The position numbers and the translations under genes are program-made. DNA of 38,365 bases, taken from NCBI RefSeq assembly GCF_013815995.1, contig NZ_JACDFE010000012.1:1-38365 (forward strand). The letters run 5' to 3'. Under the pieces are notes generated by a model. It was not told the DNA's origin and searched no databases. It was given only the letters and a program-made list of their open reading frames with translations. Below, piece after piece: positions 23,964 to 32,479 of the stretch (position 1 is the first letter of the stretch; each line of letters starts with the position of its first letter). The DNA is from Sporichthya sp. (GTDB taxonomy: Bacteria; Actinomycetota; Actinomycetes; Sporichthyales; Sporichthyaceae).

Positions 23964-25007
23964 TCAGGACGCAATCGCAGCGAGCTGCTCGATGAGCTTG
24001 GTGAGACCACCGGGCTCCAGGGGGCGGCCCATGGGGCTGACGACCATGGTGGTGATGCCGGCCTCGGCGAAGGCCGACATGCGCTCCTTCACTTTCCCTG
24101 CGGGGCCGACGGCGGTGACGCCCTCGACGAACTCGTCGGGAACCGCGGCCGCGGCGCCCTTCTTGTCCCCACCCAGGAAAGCGTCCTGGATCTCCTTCGC
24201 CTGCGCCTCGTAGCCGTAGCGGATGGCGAGTTCGTTGTAGAAGTTGTTGTCGCGCGGGCCCATGCCGCCGACGTAGAGGGCGAGCTTGGCCCGGGCTTCC
24301 TTTTCGGCGGCCGCAATCGCGTCCGGGTCGTCGCTCACGCACACGCCGACCTCGGCGACCACCTGCAACGGCCCCAGCGTGGGGTCGCGTTTCGCCAGCC
24401 CGGCAGAAAGCGCGGACCCGAACGCGCGGTGCGCTCGCCCGGCGTCGAAGTGGATCGGCAGCCAGTACTCGGCGATCTCCGCGGCGAGGGCAATGTTCTT
24501 CTCGCCGATCGAGGCCAGCATCACCGGGATCCGCTCCCGGACCGGAGTGTCCGCGAAGGTGCGGGGACCGCCGGACAGCGGCACCGTGTAGTGCTTGCCG
24601 GCGTGCTGCACCTTCTCCTTGCGCCACACCGACCGGCAGATCTCGACGATCTCGCGGGTCCGCCCGAGCGGGGCGTCGAAAGGCACGCCGTGGAAGCCCT
24701 CGATCACCATCGGACCGGACGCGCCGAGGCCGAGCACGAACCGGCCGTCGGAGACCAGGTCGAGTCCGGCCGCGGTCATTGCGGTCAGGCCCGGCGTCCG
24801 GCTGTAGATGGCGAGGATCCCCGAGGCCAGCTGCACCGACGAGGTCTTCGCGGCCAGGTAGCCGAGCCGGCTGACCGCGTCGACGCCGTAGAACTCCGGC
24901 ACCAGGGCCATCCCCAGGCCGGCCGACTCCAGGTCGGCGAGTTCATTCGCGGACGCCGCGAACTCCGCCGGGTTGGCGGTGGACCGGACCAGGTAGGCGA
25001 GCTGCAT
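23964..25007 (-). CDS. LLM-class F420-dependent oxidoreductase
   Basis: This 347-residue luciferase-like oxidoreductase shows MQLAYLVRS, ESAGLGMALVPEFYGVDAVSRLGYLAAKTS, LASGILAIYSRTP, GRFVLGLGASGPMVIEGFHG and IPVMLASIGEKNI, typical of F420-dependent actinobacterial members. Cytoplasmic. It is the last gene of the minus-strand operon that begins with the acyl-CoA dehydrogenase at 28751. The gap to the membrane-protein stop is one base. The substrate is unknown; members act on hydrophobic alcohols, ketones or acyl-CoA derivatives. Confidence 0.88.
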   Translation of the reverse strand: MQLAYLVRSTANPAEFAASANELADLESAGLGMALVPEFYGVDAVSRLGYLAAKTSSVQLASGILAIYSRTPGLTAMTAAGLDLVSDGRFVLGLGASGPMVIEGFHGVPFDAPLGRTREIVEICRSVWRKEKVQHAGKHYTVPLSGGPRTFADTPVRERIPVMLASIGEKNIALAAEIAEYWLPIHFDAGRAHRAFGSALSAGLAKRDPTLGPLQVVAEVGVCVSDDPDAIAAAEKEARAKLALYVGGMGPRDNNFYNELAIRYGYEAQAKEIQDAFLGGDKKGAAAAVPDEFVEGVTAVGPAGKVKERMSAFAEAGITTMVVSPMGRPLEPGGLTKLIEQLAAIAS

Positions 25008-25008
25008 C

Positions 25009-25746
25009 TCAGGATGTTCGCATCTCGTTCAGGGCGGCCTGCCGGACGGCCCAGGCGAGCAGGAGAACCCACCCCCCGAACACCAGCAGCGGGATCCAGA
25101 ACGGGAACATCCCGTGGTAGCTGAACACCCCGGAGTGGAAGAAGATCAGCGCCGCGGCGGGGATGAACAGAGCCTCGGCCCAGATGTTCACGTAGGCCAG
25201 CCAGCGCGGGAAGACCGGGTTCGGACCGGGGTCCTGAAAGATCGCCACGGCCATCGCCGTGGCGAACATCGCGAAGACCAGGAACGGGAAGAACGCTGAG
25301 ATCCAGTCGAGGTCGTGCAGGGTCTGGGTGATCTCGGGCGAGCGCTCCGGGCGGTAGGCCGCGACGGTCAGGACGATCGTCGGCAGAAGCACGAACATCC
25401 AGGCGGCGCCGCCGCTGAGCATCAGGATGTTGGTCATGATCGGTCGGACGCCCTCGATCCGCTGCATCTGCGTTGCGATGCAGGCGACCAACGTTCCCCA
25501 CCCGGCCCACGAGATGAACATCAGCAGGAGCCCGGCGCGGATCCGGCCCGTGTGGTTGGCGTAGAAGTCCGCGATGTCCTGCGCGGACGCGTCCGCCTTC
25601 GGCGGCGGGATGAAATCCGCGATGACGAACGCCAGCCCGCTCAACAGGATGCAGACGATCGAGGTCCACGCACAGACGACCTGCGTCCGGCTGCTCAGGC
25701 TCAGCGAGCGCGCCTGGGTGGGCGGCACCCACGGGGTTCTCGGCAA
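25009..25746 (-). CDS. Four-to-six-helix membrane protein, uncharacterised
   Basis: The 245-residue protein has hydrophobic segments at TSIVCILLSGLAFVIADF, LLMFISWAGWGTLVACI, MFVLLPTIVLTVAA, ISAFFPFLVFAMFATAM, and ALIFF to the C-terminal WIPLLVFGGWVLLLAWAV. A conserved loop, FIPPPKADASAQDIADFYANHT, recurs in the truncated protein at 17.3 kb, so a family exists. The start is uncertain. TTG 25746 gives an intact frame with little ribosome-site support. ATG 25756 overlaps the upstream stop as ATGA and opens MTALAENPVGAAHPGALAEP, but would need a one-base correction near 25690. Function unknown; it accompanies catabolic operons here twice. Confidence 0.7.
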   Translation of the reverse strand: MPRTPWVPPTQARSLSLSSRTQVVCAWTSIVCILLSGLAFVIADFIPPPKADASAQDIADFYANHTGRIRAGLLLMFISWAGWGTLVACIATQMQRIEGVRPIMTNILMLSGGAAWMFVLLPTIVLTVAAYRPERSPEITQTLHDLDWISAFFPFLVFAMFATAMAVAIFQDPGPNPVFPRWLAYVNIWAEALFIPAAALIFFHSGVFSYHGMFPFWIPLLVFGGWVLLLAWAVRQAALNEMRTS

Positions 25747-25752
25747 GCGCGG

Positions 25753-26977
25753 TCATGATCCCAACCTCTCCAGTACTCGCTCGACGACGAGCCTCGACGT
25801 CTCGGCGCACGCGGTCGTGCCGCCGTTGGCGTACTCCTTCACCCCGTCGCCGAGGTTCCACAGGTTCGGTAGCGGCGTCTCGGGCGTCAGGTCGAACCCG
25901 GCGACCGCGCGCTGCGGTGGCCAGGCGTCCCGGGTGATCACGACGGAGAGAACGCGCGCTCGGCTGTCGAAGTCCCCGACCGCGGGCCGCGGCACGGCGG
26001 TGGCCACGTAGAGGTGCCAGCCGGGCGGCGCCATCTCCGGGCACAGGTCGGTGAAGTTGGCCATGTAGGCCAGCCGCCGCGACTTGGCGAACCCGAGCAT
26101 GCCCGGCTGCTCCAGCAGGCGCTCCTGACTGGCGAAGTTGACGGTGATCATCGCGCTCGGCCGGTCCGCCCGCTTGACCGCGAGCAGGTAGTCGGCGTCG
26201 AAGTGCTCCTCGCCCACCAGGCGTACGGTGCCCGACGGGCCGACGTTGCTGAGCACCACGCGGGCGGTGACGGTGCTGCCGTCGCCCAGCACGGCGGTCG
26301 CCGAGTCCGGCTCCATCGCCAGGCTTGTCACCTCGGTGGACAAGCGAACTTCGCCGCCATTGGCGACGGTCGCGTCCGCCAGTGCGCGCCAGAGACCGAT
26401 CGTGCCTTCCGGGTGGTAGCCGAATCGCTTGAACGCGCTCTTGCGGGTGAAGTAGGTCAGGAACACCCGGGCCGGTAGCTCATCGGAGCCGACGGCGAAG
26501 ATCGAGGCGCACATGTTGCGGAAGATGCCGTGCACCGATTCGTTCTTCGTGTACGTGTTCAGCCACTGCTCGAGCGTCTGCTCGTGCTCGGGCAGACCGT
26601 CGTCGGAGCGGGCCGCACCGATGCCGCCGAGGATCTTCGCCCCTGACCGCGACATCTTCGACAGCAGCAGGCCCCAGCCGCCACCGGTGACGTCGACGTC
26701 CTTCTTGCCGACGCGGTACAGGATCGGCGGCGAGGGCTCCCGGATGTCGAAGCGCGCCCCGACCTCCCTGCAGGTCTCTTCGGTGATCCCGCCGACCTCG
26801 ATGAACGATCGCGCCGTCGTTGACCTTGAAGCCGTCGACCTCGGTGGTGGACGCGCGCCCGCCGACCTTGTCCAGGCTCTCGACGACCAGCACCCGCCGG
26901 CCGGCCTTGGCCAGCCGTGCGGCGGCGAACAACCCGCCGGCGCCGGCGCCGATCACCAGAACGTCGTAGTCGGTCAT
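25753..26977 (-). pseudogene. FAD-dependent oxidoreductase (CrtI/amine-oxidase type), one frameshift
   Basis: The ATG at 26977, overlapping the TetR stop as ATGA, opens DYDVLVIGAGAGGLFAAARL with the FAD motif and VVESLDKVGGRAST. After KVNDGAIV one extra T near 26804 shifts the frame. Removing it gives IEVGGITEETCREVGARFD and continuous sequence to the TGA at 25755-25753. The C-terminal FAD segment NLWNLGDGVKEYANGGTTACAE is intact. Corrected length is 407 residues, normal for this phytoene-desaturase-like group. As sequenced the gene is broken. A consensus error is as likely as decay. A coupled membrane protein follows. Confidence 0.8.
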
Positions 26978-27588
26978 GATTCCTCCGAAGGTGCGCTCAA
27001 GCCCTGACGAACCATCAGCTGGGCCGTCGCGATGGTGCGGGTCAGCGACCCGCGGGACGGGTTCCACCACTCGGCGGCCCAGTTCAGGGCGCCGAGGATG
27101 AGCATCCGCGCCGCCGGGGCGTCCAGCGCGGAGTTGATCTGACCGGCGCGGTCCGCGTCGGCGATCAGCGTCCGCCAGATCACGCCGTAGCGGCGCTCGT
27201 CGACCAGCTGTGCCTCGCGGATCGCGGGCGGCAGTGAGGAAGCGAGCCGAATTGCCACGGCGCCGTACTTCGAGTCGCGCAGGGTGGCCTGCAGATGGGC
27301 CGCGACGGCGGCGGAGATCCGGTCCATCGGCGAGGCACCGGCGGGCAGTGCCGCGAGGGCCTCCTGGACGGAGGCCAGGACGCGGCGCAGGCCTTCCTGC
27401 ACGGCCTCGCCGATCACCAGGTCGCGCGAGTCGAAGTAGTAGTAGACGGCGGTGGGTTGGACGCCCGCGACCTCCGCGATGTCGGAGAGCCGAGTGCCCG
27501 CGTAGCCCTTGGTGTTCAGTACCTCGGCGGTCGCGTCGAGGATGCGCTCGCGGGTCGCCTCGCTCTTGGAGAGGGTGCGGGTGGCCAT
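26974..27588 (-). CDS. TetR-family transcriptional regulator
   Basis: This 204-residue regulator has an N-terminal helix-turn-helix, RERILDATAEVLNTKGYAG then LSDIAEVAGVQPTAVYYYF, typical of TetR. The C-terminal part resembles the TetR_C domain of KstR2-like regulators of catabolic operons. The ATG at 27588 overlaps the dehydrogenase stop (TGATG) and its stop overlaps the FAD oxidoreductase start, so the regulator is embedded inside the operon it probably controls. The ligand, likely an acyl-CoA, is inferred. Confidence 0.88.
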   Translation of the reverse strand: MATRTLSKSEATRERILDATAEVLNTKGYAGTRLSDIAEVAGVQPTAVYYYFDSRDLVIGEAVQEGLRRVLASVQEALAALPAGASPMDRISAAVAAHLQATLRDSKYGAVAIRLASSLPPAIREAQLVDERRYGVIWRTLIADADRAGQINSALDAPAARMLILGALNWAAEWWNPSRGSLTRTIATAQLMVRQGLSAPSEES

Positions 27589-28751
27589 CAGTAGGAGGCC
27601 GGCAGCTTCAGGCTGTGCTGGGCGACGAAGTTGAGCACCATCTCCCGGCTGACCGGCGCGGTCTTGAGCATGCGCGCGACGAACCACAGGTCGGCCAGGC
27701 CGTACTCCAGCGACATCCCGTTGCCGCCGTGGGTCTGCATCGCCTGGTCCAGAGTGCGCAGTGAGGAGTCCGCGGAGACGAACTTGGCGATGTTGGACGC
27801 CTCGCCGGCCTCCAGCCCGAGGTCGTAGAGCTCGGCCGCCCGGTAGGTGGTCAGCCGCGCGACCTGGGTGCCGATGTAGCACTCGGCAAGTGGGTGGGAC
27901 ACGCCCTGGTGCGCGCCGATCGGGGTGTTCCAGACCTGCCGCTCGCAGGCGTAGCGGACCGCCTTGTTCAGGGCGTAGCGGGCGATGCCGTTGCTGATGC
28001 AGGCCGCCGTGATGCGCTCCGGGTTCAGCCCGGCGAACACCTGGCGCAGGCCCTGACCCTCGACGCCGATCAGCGCCTCCGGCCCGATCGCGACGTCGTC
28101 GAAGAACACGGTGAACTGGTGCTCCGGCTGGGACAGGGCCGACGGGATCGGAGTCCAGCTGAGCCCCGGGGCGTCGGTGGGGACGACGAACAGCGAGAGT
28201 GCGTGCTTGCCGTTGGGCTCCGGCTCGGGCCGGCGGGCCACGACCAGTACCCCGTCGGCCTCGTCGATCGCGGAGGTCCAGTACTTGGTCCCGCTGACCC
28301 GCCAGCCGTCCCCGGAAGGGTGCGCGGTCGTGGTGACCAGGTGGCTGTTGGAGCCGGCGTCGGGCTCGGTGATGGCGAAGGCCATCTTGAGCGAGCCGTC
28401 GGCGATGCCGGGCAGCCAGTGCGACTTCATCTCGTGGCTGCCGTGCTTGTCCAGGATGGTGCCGCAGATCGCGGGGGAGATGACGCTCATCAGCAGCGGG
28501 CAGCCCTGGGTCGCGGTCTCCTCGATCGCCACCGCGAGGTCGGTCATCGTGCCGCCGCCCCCGCCGTACTCGGCGCAGAGGTGCACGCCGAGGAACCCGG
28601 CCGCGCCGAGGTCCTTCCACAGCTCGGTCGGCTCTACGTGCCGGGTCGCGCAGTCGGCGAAGTAGGCGTGCCCGTACCCGCCGACGAGTTGGCCGACGGC
28701 TTGGCGCAACAGCGCGCGCTCCGGGCTGTCGACGATCAGCGAGCTGTCCAT
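27588..28751 (-). CDS. Acyl-CoA dehydrogenase
   Basis: This 387-residue FAD-dependent acyl-CoA dehydrogenase introduces the 2,3 double bond. Seen: the N-terminal helical domain ELWKDLGAAGFLGVHLCAEYGG, the FAD/substrate loop AFAITEPDAGSNSH, KYWTSAIDEADGVLVVAR in the beta domain, and the C-terminal QAMQTHGGNGMSLEYGLADLW. The ATG has GGAG six bases upstream. It is the first gene of the minus-strand operon 28751-23964. The 67-bp leader contains TCGGACA, a half-site of the 20-bp operator seen elsewhere. Confidence 0.92.
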   Translation of the reverse strand: MDSSLIVDSPERALLRQAVGQLVGGYGHAYFADCATRHVEPTELWKDLGAAGFLGVHLCAEYGGGGGTMTDLAVAIEETATQGCPLLMSVISPAICGTILDKHGSHEMKSHWLPGIADGSLKMAFAITEPDAGSNSHLVTTTAHPSGDGWRVSGTKYWTSAIDEADGVLVVARRPEPEPNGKHALSLFVVPTDAPGLSWTPIPSALSQPEHQFTVFFDDVAIGPEALIGVEGQGLRQVFAGLNPERITAACISNGIARYALNKAVRYACERQVWNTPIGAHQGVSHPLAECYIGTQVARLTTYRAAELYDLGLEAGEASNIAKFVSADSSLRTLDQAMQTHGGNGMSLEYGLADLWFVARMLKTAPVSREMVLNFVAQHSLKLPASY

Positions 28752-28818
28752 CGGGTCTCCATCTCTTTGTGTCCGAAGGAGCGAGCGCTATAGCTCACGC
28801 CGCCTCGGACGTTGCGTG

Positions 28819-29997
28819 TCAGTGGCCGCGGAACTCTGGGCGGCGGCGGGCGGCGAAGGCGCTCATGCCCTCGCTCAGGTCATCGGTGCGGGCGATCTCG
28901 TCGACCTCGCGCAGCTCGGCGGCGAGCTGGTCGCGCAAGGAGTTGTCGTAGCTGTCCCGCAGCAGGCGGCGCATCGCGGCGAACGCGCGGGTCGGCCCGG
29001 CCGCGAGCTTGGCCGCGATCCGGGCGGCCTCGGCGTCGACCTCGGAGGCCGGGACGACCTCCGAGACCAGACCCCACTCCAGCGCCTCGACTGCGGTCAG
29101 ACGCTTGTTGAGCAGGAACATCTGCTGGGCCCGACGCAGGCCGACCAGGCGCGGCAGGTACCAGGAGTTGGCGCCGTCGGAGGTCATTCCCAGCGCTGCG
29201 TAGCCGAGCGCGAAGGCGGCGTCGTCCGCGGCGATCGCGACGTCGGCGGCGCAGACCAGCCCGAGCCCGCCCCCACCGGCCGAGCCGCTGACCGCGGCGA
29301 CCAGGGGAGCGTCCAGTGAGGCGAGCCGCTCGAGGGCGACGTGGTAGTCACCGATCATCCGGTGCAGCGTGGCCGCCCGTTCGCCGGAATCCTGGGGCCC
29401 GAGGAACCGCATGTCGCCGCCGACGGTGAAAGCGCCCTTGGCCCGCAGCAGCACGCAGCGCACGTCGGGATCGCGGGACAGTCGGGTCGAGAGCTCGAGC
29501 AGGTCGTCGGTCATCGTGACGTCGAAGGCGTTCCCGACGTCGGGCCGGTTCAGCGTGACGGTGGCGACGCCGTCGGCGACCTCCAACGTCATGGAGCGGA
29601 ACGGGGAGGCGGCATCCCGCCAGAGCGCGGTGTCGCTGACCTGCTCGATGCCGCTGATCCGGTTGTCGCGGAAGCTGAAGACGTGGGTGTAGGCCGCATC
29701 GAGCGGCCCGCCGCCGCGCCGGCCGTGCCCTTGGTACCGACCACTGACCAACAGACGCCCGTCGACCAGGGCGGTCATCTCGGTCGGCTTCGGCCCGGCA
29801 GCGAACGCGCGCCCGATCTGAGCCCACCCGTCGGACCACATCGCGTCCGCTCCGTCGTGCTGACCGGCTCCCGCCGGCATCCCCTCGGCGATCACGCCGC
29901 GGAAGTCGGGGTGTAGCAAGGCCGAGATCGCGGCGGCGTCGCCGGTGGCGAGCGCGTCGTAGAGCTTCCGGACCAGGTCGTCGGCATGGCCTTCCAT
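28819..29997 (-). CDS. SnoaL-like domain fused to enoyl-CoA hydratase
   Basis: The 392-residue protein has two domains. Residues 1 to about 130 form a SnoaL/NTF2-like cone: ADDLVRKLYDALATGD, ALLHPDFRGVIAEGMP, AYTHVFSFRDNRISGIEQ. From about residue 134 a complete crotonase domain follows: ATVTLNRPDVGNAF, FTVGGDMRFLG, GSAGGGGLGLVCAADVAIAAD and SEGMSAFAARRRPEFRGH. The junction is smooth and in frame, with GGAGG five bases before the ATG at 29997, so this looks like a true fusion, unlike the fragments at 5.2 kb. It may act on a beta-keto or unsaturated ring CoA ester. It is divergent from the SnoaL gene at 30055 across a palindrome. Confidence 0.8.
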   Translation of the reverse strand: MEGHADDLVRKLYDALATGDAAAISALLHPDFRGVIAEGMPAGAGQHDGADAMWSDGWAQIGRAFAAGPKPTEMTALVDGRLLVSGRYQGHGRRGGGPLDAAYTHVFSFRDNRISGIEQVSDTALWRDAASPFRSMTLEVADGVATVTLNRPDVGNAFDVTMTDDLLELSTRLSRDPDVRCVLLRAKGAFTVGGDMRFLGPQDSGERAATLHRMIGDYHVALERLASLDAPLVAAVSGSAGGGGLGLVCAADVAIAADDAAFALGYAALGMTSDGANSWYLPRLVGLRRAQQMFLLNKRLTAVEALEWGLVSEVVPASEVDAEAARIAAKLAAGPTRAFAAMRRLLRDSYDNSLRDQLAAELREVDEIARTDDLSEGMSAFAARRRPEFRGH

Positions 29998-30016
29998 TGC
30001 CACCTCCGCGTGAGCT

Positions 30017-30040
30017 AGTTTTGAATCTAGATTCAAAACT
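30017..30040. promoter_or_regulatory. 24-bp perfect palindrome between divergent genes
   Basis: Twelve-base arms AGTTTTGAATCT and AGATTCAAAACT meet without spacer in the 57-bp gap between the SnoaL-hydratase fusion (minus) and the SnoaL gene (plus). This is a classic dyad operator of TetR type and would repress both directions. The regulator is not known; the TetR gene at 26974 is the nearest. Confidence 0.8.
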
Positions 30041-30054
30041 GTCAGGGAGTCAAG

Positions 30055-30516
30055 ATGACCGCGGACCGCACGCCGCTGGACCGGGACTTCGCCGTCGACT
30101 GGTACGCCAACGGCTGGATCGCGGCCTGGAACCAGAACCGGCCCGAGCTCTGCTTCGACATCCTCACCGAGGATTTCGTCCTGGACAGCCCGACCACCCG
30201 GCACACCGGCTGGAAGGTGCAGGGCCGGCAGGCCGCTGCGGACTACATCGGCTACGTACTGGGCGCCTACCCGGATCTGCAGTGGGAGGTCACGGACCCG
30301 CCGATGTTCCGCGACGACCTGGCTCGGGCCGCCTTCAGCTGGCGGGGGACCGGGACGTTCTCGGGCCGGCTCGACCCGCCCGGGATCGAGGGCACCGGGA
30401 AGGCTTTCGACTTCTCCGGCCTGGAGGTCTTCGACTTCCGCGGCGACCGCGCCTGCTACCTCTACGCCACCTACGACCTCCTGGGCCTGATGAAGCAGAT
30501 CGGCGTCTACCGCTGA
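30055..30516 (+). CDS. SnoaL-like polyketide-cyclase/NTF2-family protein
   Basis: This 153-residue single-domain cone-fold protein reads VDWYANGWIAAWNQNRPELCFDILTED, FVLDSPTTRHTGWKVQGRQAAADYI, and YPDLQWEVTDPPMFRDD. The fold binds small hydrophobic molecules or acts as isomerase or dehydratase in related pathways. The ATG has AGGGAG eight bases upstream. It is alone before a 155-bp gap holding operator B. No catalytic residues can be named with certainty. Confidence 0.8.
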   Translation: MTADRTPLDRDFAVDWYANGWIAAWNQNRPELCFDILTEDFVLDSPTTRHTGWKVQGRQAAADYIGYVLGAYPDLQWEVTDPPMFRDDLARAAFSWRGTGTFSGRLDPPGIEGTGKAFDFSGLEVFDFRGDRACYLYATYDLLGLMKQIGVYR

Positions 30517-30576
30517 CCCCTTCGGCTCGCCCCACCACCTGTGGCGATGAGGCGGGCCGCCCGGGCTGGATGGCGC

Positions 30577-30628
30577 TTGGCGGGCTTCCTGCGGAGTGGT
30601 AGTCTGGACACACTGTCCGATCAGTGTG
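30577..30628 (+). promoter_or_regulatory. Promoter and operator B of the Rieske operon
   Basis: TTGGCG (30577-30582), 17 bp and TAGTCT (30600-30605) form a possible promoter. AGTCTGGACACACTGTCCGA (30601-30620) contains GGACA-CAC-TGTCC. A second, overlapping repeat CACACTG-N6-CAGTGTG spans 30609-30628. The 20-bp block matches operator A in inverted orientation with one mismatch. Confidence 0.65.
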
Positions 30629-30671
30629 ACCGACGTGTTACCGAGAACCGCCCCACCACCGGAGGACCTGC

Positions 30672-31223
30672 ATGCCGCAGGGGATCGTGGCGTACGCCGC
30701 GTACCTGCCCGCGCACCGCCTTGCGCTGGCCGATGTCGCAGCGACGCTGGGTGCGAGGCTCTCGCTGGTGGCCGGTCCGGGCAGCGGCGCCTCCGACCCG
30801 GGTTATGACTACACCTCCTTCCCCGAGGTGGTCGTGAGCTCGAACGACGCCTACGCGCAGGCCGGAATCTCGGCGACGGACCTCGACCTGGCCGAGGTGC
30901 ACGACTGCTTCACCCCGACCGAGATCGTCCTGATGGAGGACCTCGGGTTCTCCCCGCGGGGCAGTGCTTGGAAGGAGGTACTCACCGGCGACTTCGACCT
31001 CGGCGGGCGGATCTCGGTCAACCCCGACGGCGGGTTGAAGTCCTTCGGCCACCCTGTCGGGGCCAGCGGTCTGCGGATGCTCTTCGAGTGCTGGCTGCAG
31101 TTCCGCGGCGAGGCCGGGGAGCGCCAGCTCGACGATCCCAAGCTCGGTCTCACGCACAATCTGGGCGGTCGCCCGGGTAGTTGTGTCTCGTTCGTGTCCG
31201 TGGTCGGCAAGGAGCTGTCATGA
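30672..31223 (+). pseudogene. Chimera: HMG-CoA-synthase-like N-terminus joined to thiolase C-terminus
   Basis: The frame is open for 183 residues, but two families meet. Residues 1 to about 27 (MPQGIVAYAAYLPAHRLALADVAATLG by pattern) match the start of hydroxymethylglutaryl-CoA-synthase-like proteins. From about residue 30 (LSLVAGPGSG, DYTSFPEVVVSSNDAYAQAG, AEVHDCFTPTEIVLMEDLG, GGLKSFGHPVGASGLRM, LTHNLGGRPGSC) it is the C-terminal half of a thiolase/lipid-transfer type enzyme. The N-terminal catalytic cysteine domain of the thiolase is absent. The two genes normally lie side by side, so a single in-frame deletion near 30750-30760 explains it. A functional enzyme is unlikely. It overlaps the Rieske gene by ATGA. 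Confidence 0.75.
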
Positions 31224-32479
31224 CGTCCTTAGATGAAGCCGTCGGAAGCAAGTACGACGCGCTGATCCAGTCCGACCGGGTGCACGGGTCGCTCTACACC
31301 GACCCGGAGATCTTCGCCGAGGAGATGGCGAAGATCTACTACACCACGTGGGTCTACGTCGGACACGAGTCCGAGGTGCCCGAGCCCAACGACTACGTGG
31401 TCAAGCCGTTCGGTCCGCAGTCGGTGATTCTGAGCCGGGCCAAGGACGGGTCGATCCACCTCTTGCAGAACCGCTGCGCGCACCGCGCGAACCTGGTCTG
31501 CGACGCCCCCAAGGGGAACTCGACGGCGTTCCGCTGCCAGTACCACGGCTGGACCTACGCCAACGACGGCGAGCTGCTCGGTTTCCCCTACAAGAAGGGC
31601 TACGAGGGCGCCGACAGGTCCCAGCTCGGGCTGGGCAAGGTGCCGCGCGTGGAGTCCTACCAGGGCTTCGTGTTCGGCAGTTTCGCAACTGAGGGTCCCT
31701 CACTGACGGAGCACCTCGGGGACGCCGCCGGCGAGATCGACCGCCTGGTCCGGCTCTCGCCCACCGGCAAGATCAAGCTGACCGCGGGCTGGCTCAAGCA
31801 CAAGGCCAAGGCCAACTGGAAGATGCTGCTGGAGAACGAGACCGACGGGTATCACCCGCAGTTCGTGCACTCCTCGGTCTTCGCCGCCGCCGACAGCGGC
31901 ATCGGCGCGCTCTACTCGGACAACGCCGACGCGGTCAGCCGCGACCTCGGCGGTGGGCACACCGAGAATGACCTGCGCCCGGAGTTCCGCCGCCTCGGCA
32001 ACGTGATGGGCTGGTTCGGCACCACCGAGGACAAGGTGCCGAACTACGTCGCGAAGATGCGCGAGCTGCACGGGGAGAAGGCCGACGAGATCCTCATCGA
32101 GGGCTCGCCGCACCTGATGGTCTTCCCGAACCTGTTCATCGCGGAGATTCAGATCTTCGTCATCCAGCCCCTCGCGGTGGACGAGACCGTCCAGCACGTG
32201 ACGGCCATTCAGTTCGAGGACGGCGAGGAGATGAACCGCCGCCTGCTGCAGCAGACCATCGGCTCGGTCGGCCCGGCCGGCTTCCTGCTGGCCGACGACT
32301 CGGAGATGTACGAGCGGAATCAGCGCGGCGTGCAGGCCCGCAACCCGGAGTGGCTGGTTATCAACCGCGGCGCCAACCGGGAGCGCGTCGACGAGAACGG
32401 GCACCTGATCGGATACAACACTGACGAGGTCCCGATCCGGGCGATCTGGAAGCACTACAAGACCCTGATGGAGAAGTGA
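31220..32479 (+). CDS. Rieske oxygenase large (alpha) subunit
   Basis: This 419-residue ring-hydroxylating oxygenase alpha subunit has the Rieske [2Fe-2S] ligands Cys86-His88 (RCAHRA) and Cys106-His109 (CQYHGW). The mononuclear iron site is formed by His212 and His217 in ETDGYHPQFVH, with a bridging acid (Asp209 or Glu207) and a distal acid not securely identified. Cytoplasmic; it needs ferredoxin and reductase partners that are not in view. The ATG overlaps the thiolase chimera stop. The beta subunit follows (TGATG). The substrate is probably an aromatic or cyclic acid and is unassigned. Confidence 0.92.
   Translation: MTSLDEAVGSKYDALIQSDRVHGSLYTDPEIFAEEMAKIYYTTWVYVGHESEVPEPNDYVVKPFGPQSVILSRAKDGSIHLLQNRCAHRANLVCDAPKGNSTAFRCQYHGWTYANDGELLGFPYKKGYEGADRSQLGLGKVPRVESYQGFVFGSFATEGPSLTEHLGDAAGEIDRLVRLSPTGKIKLTAGWLKHKAKANWKMLLENETDGYHPQFVHSSVFAAADSGIGALYSDNADAVSRDLGGGHTENDLRPEFRRLGNVMGWFGTTEDKVPNYVAKMRELHGEKADEILIEGSPHLMVFPNLFIAEIQIFVIQPLAVDETVQHVTAIQFEDGEEMNRRLLQQTIGSVGPAGFLLADDSEMYERNQRGVQARNPEWLVINRGANRERVDENGHLIGYNTDEVPIRAIWKHYKTLMEK

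Noticed and set aside
28782-28795. GAGC/GCTC near-palindrome in the dehydrogenase leader
   Set aside because: Four-base arms are too short to distinguish from chance at this GC content.
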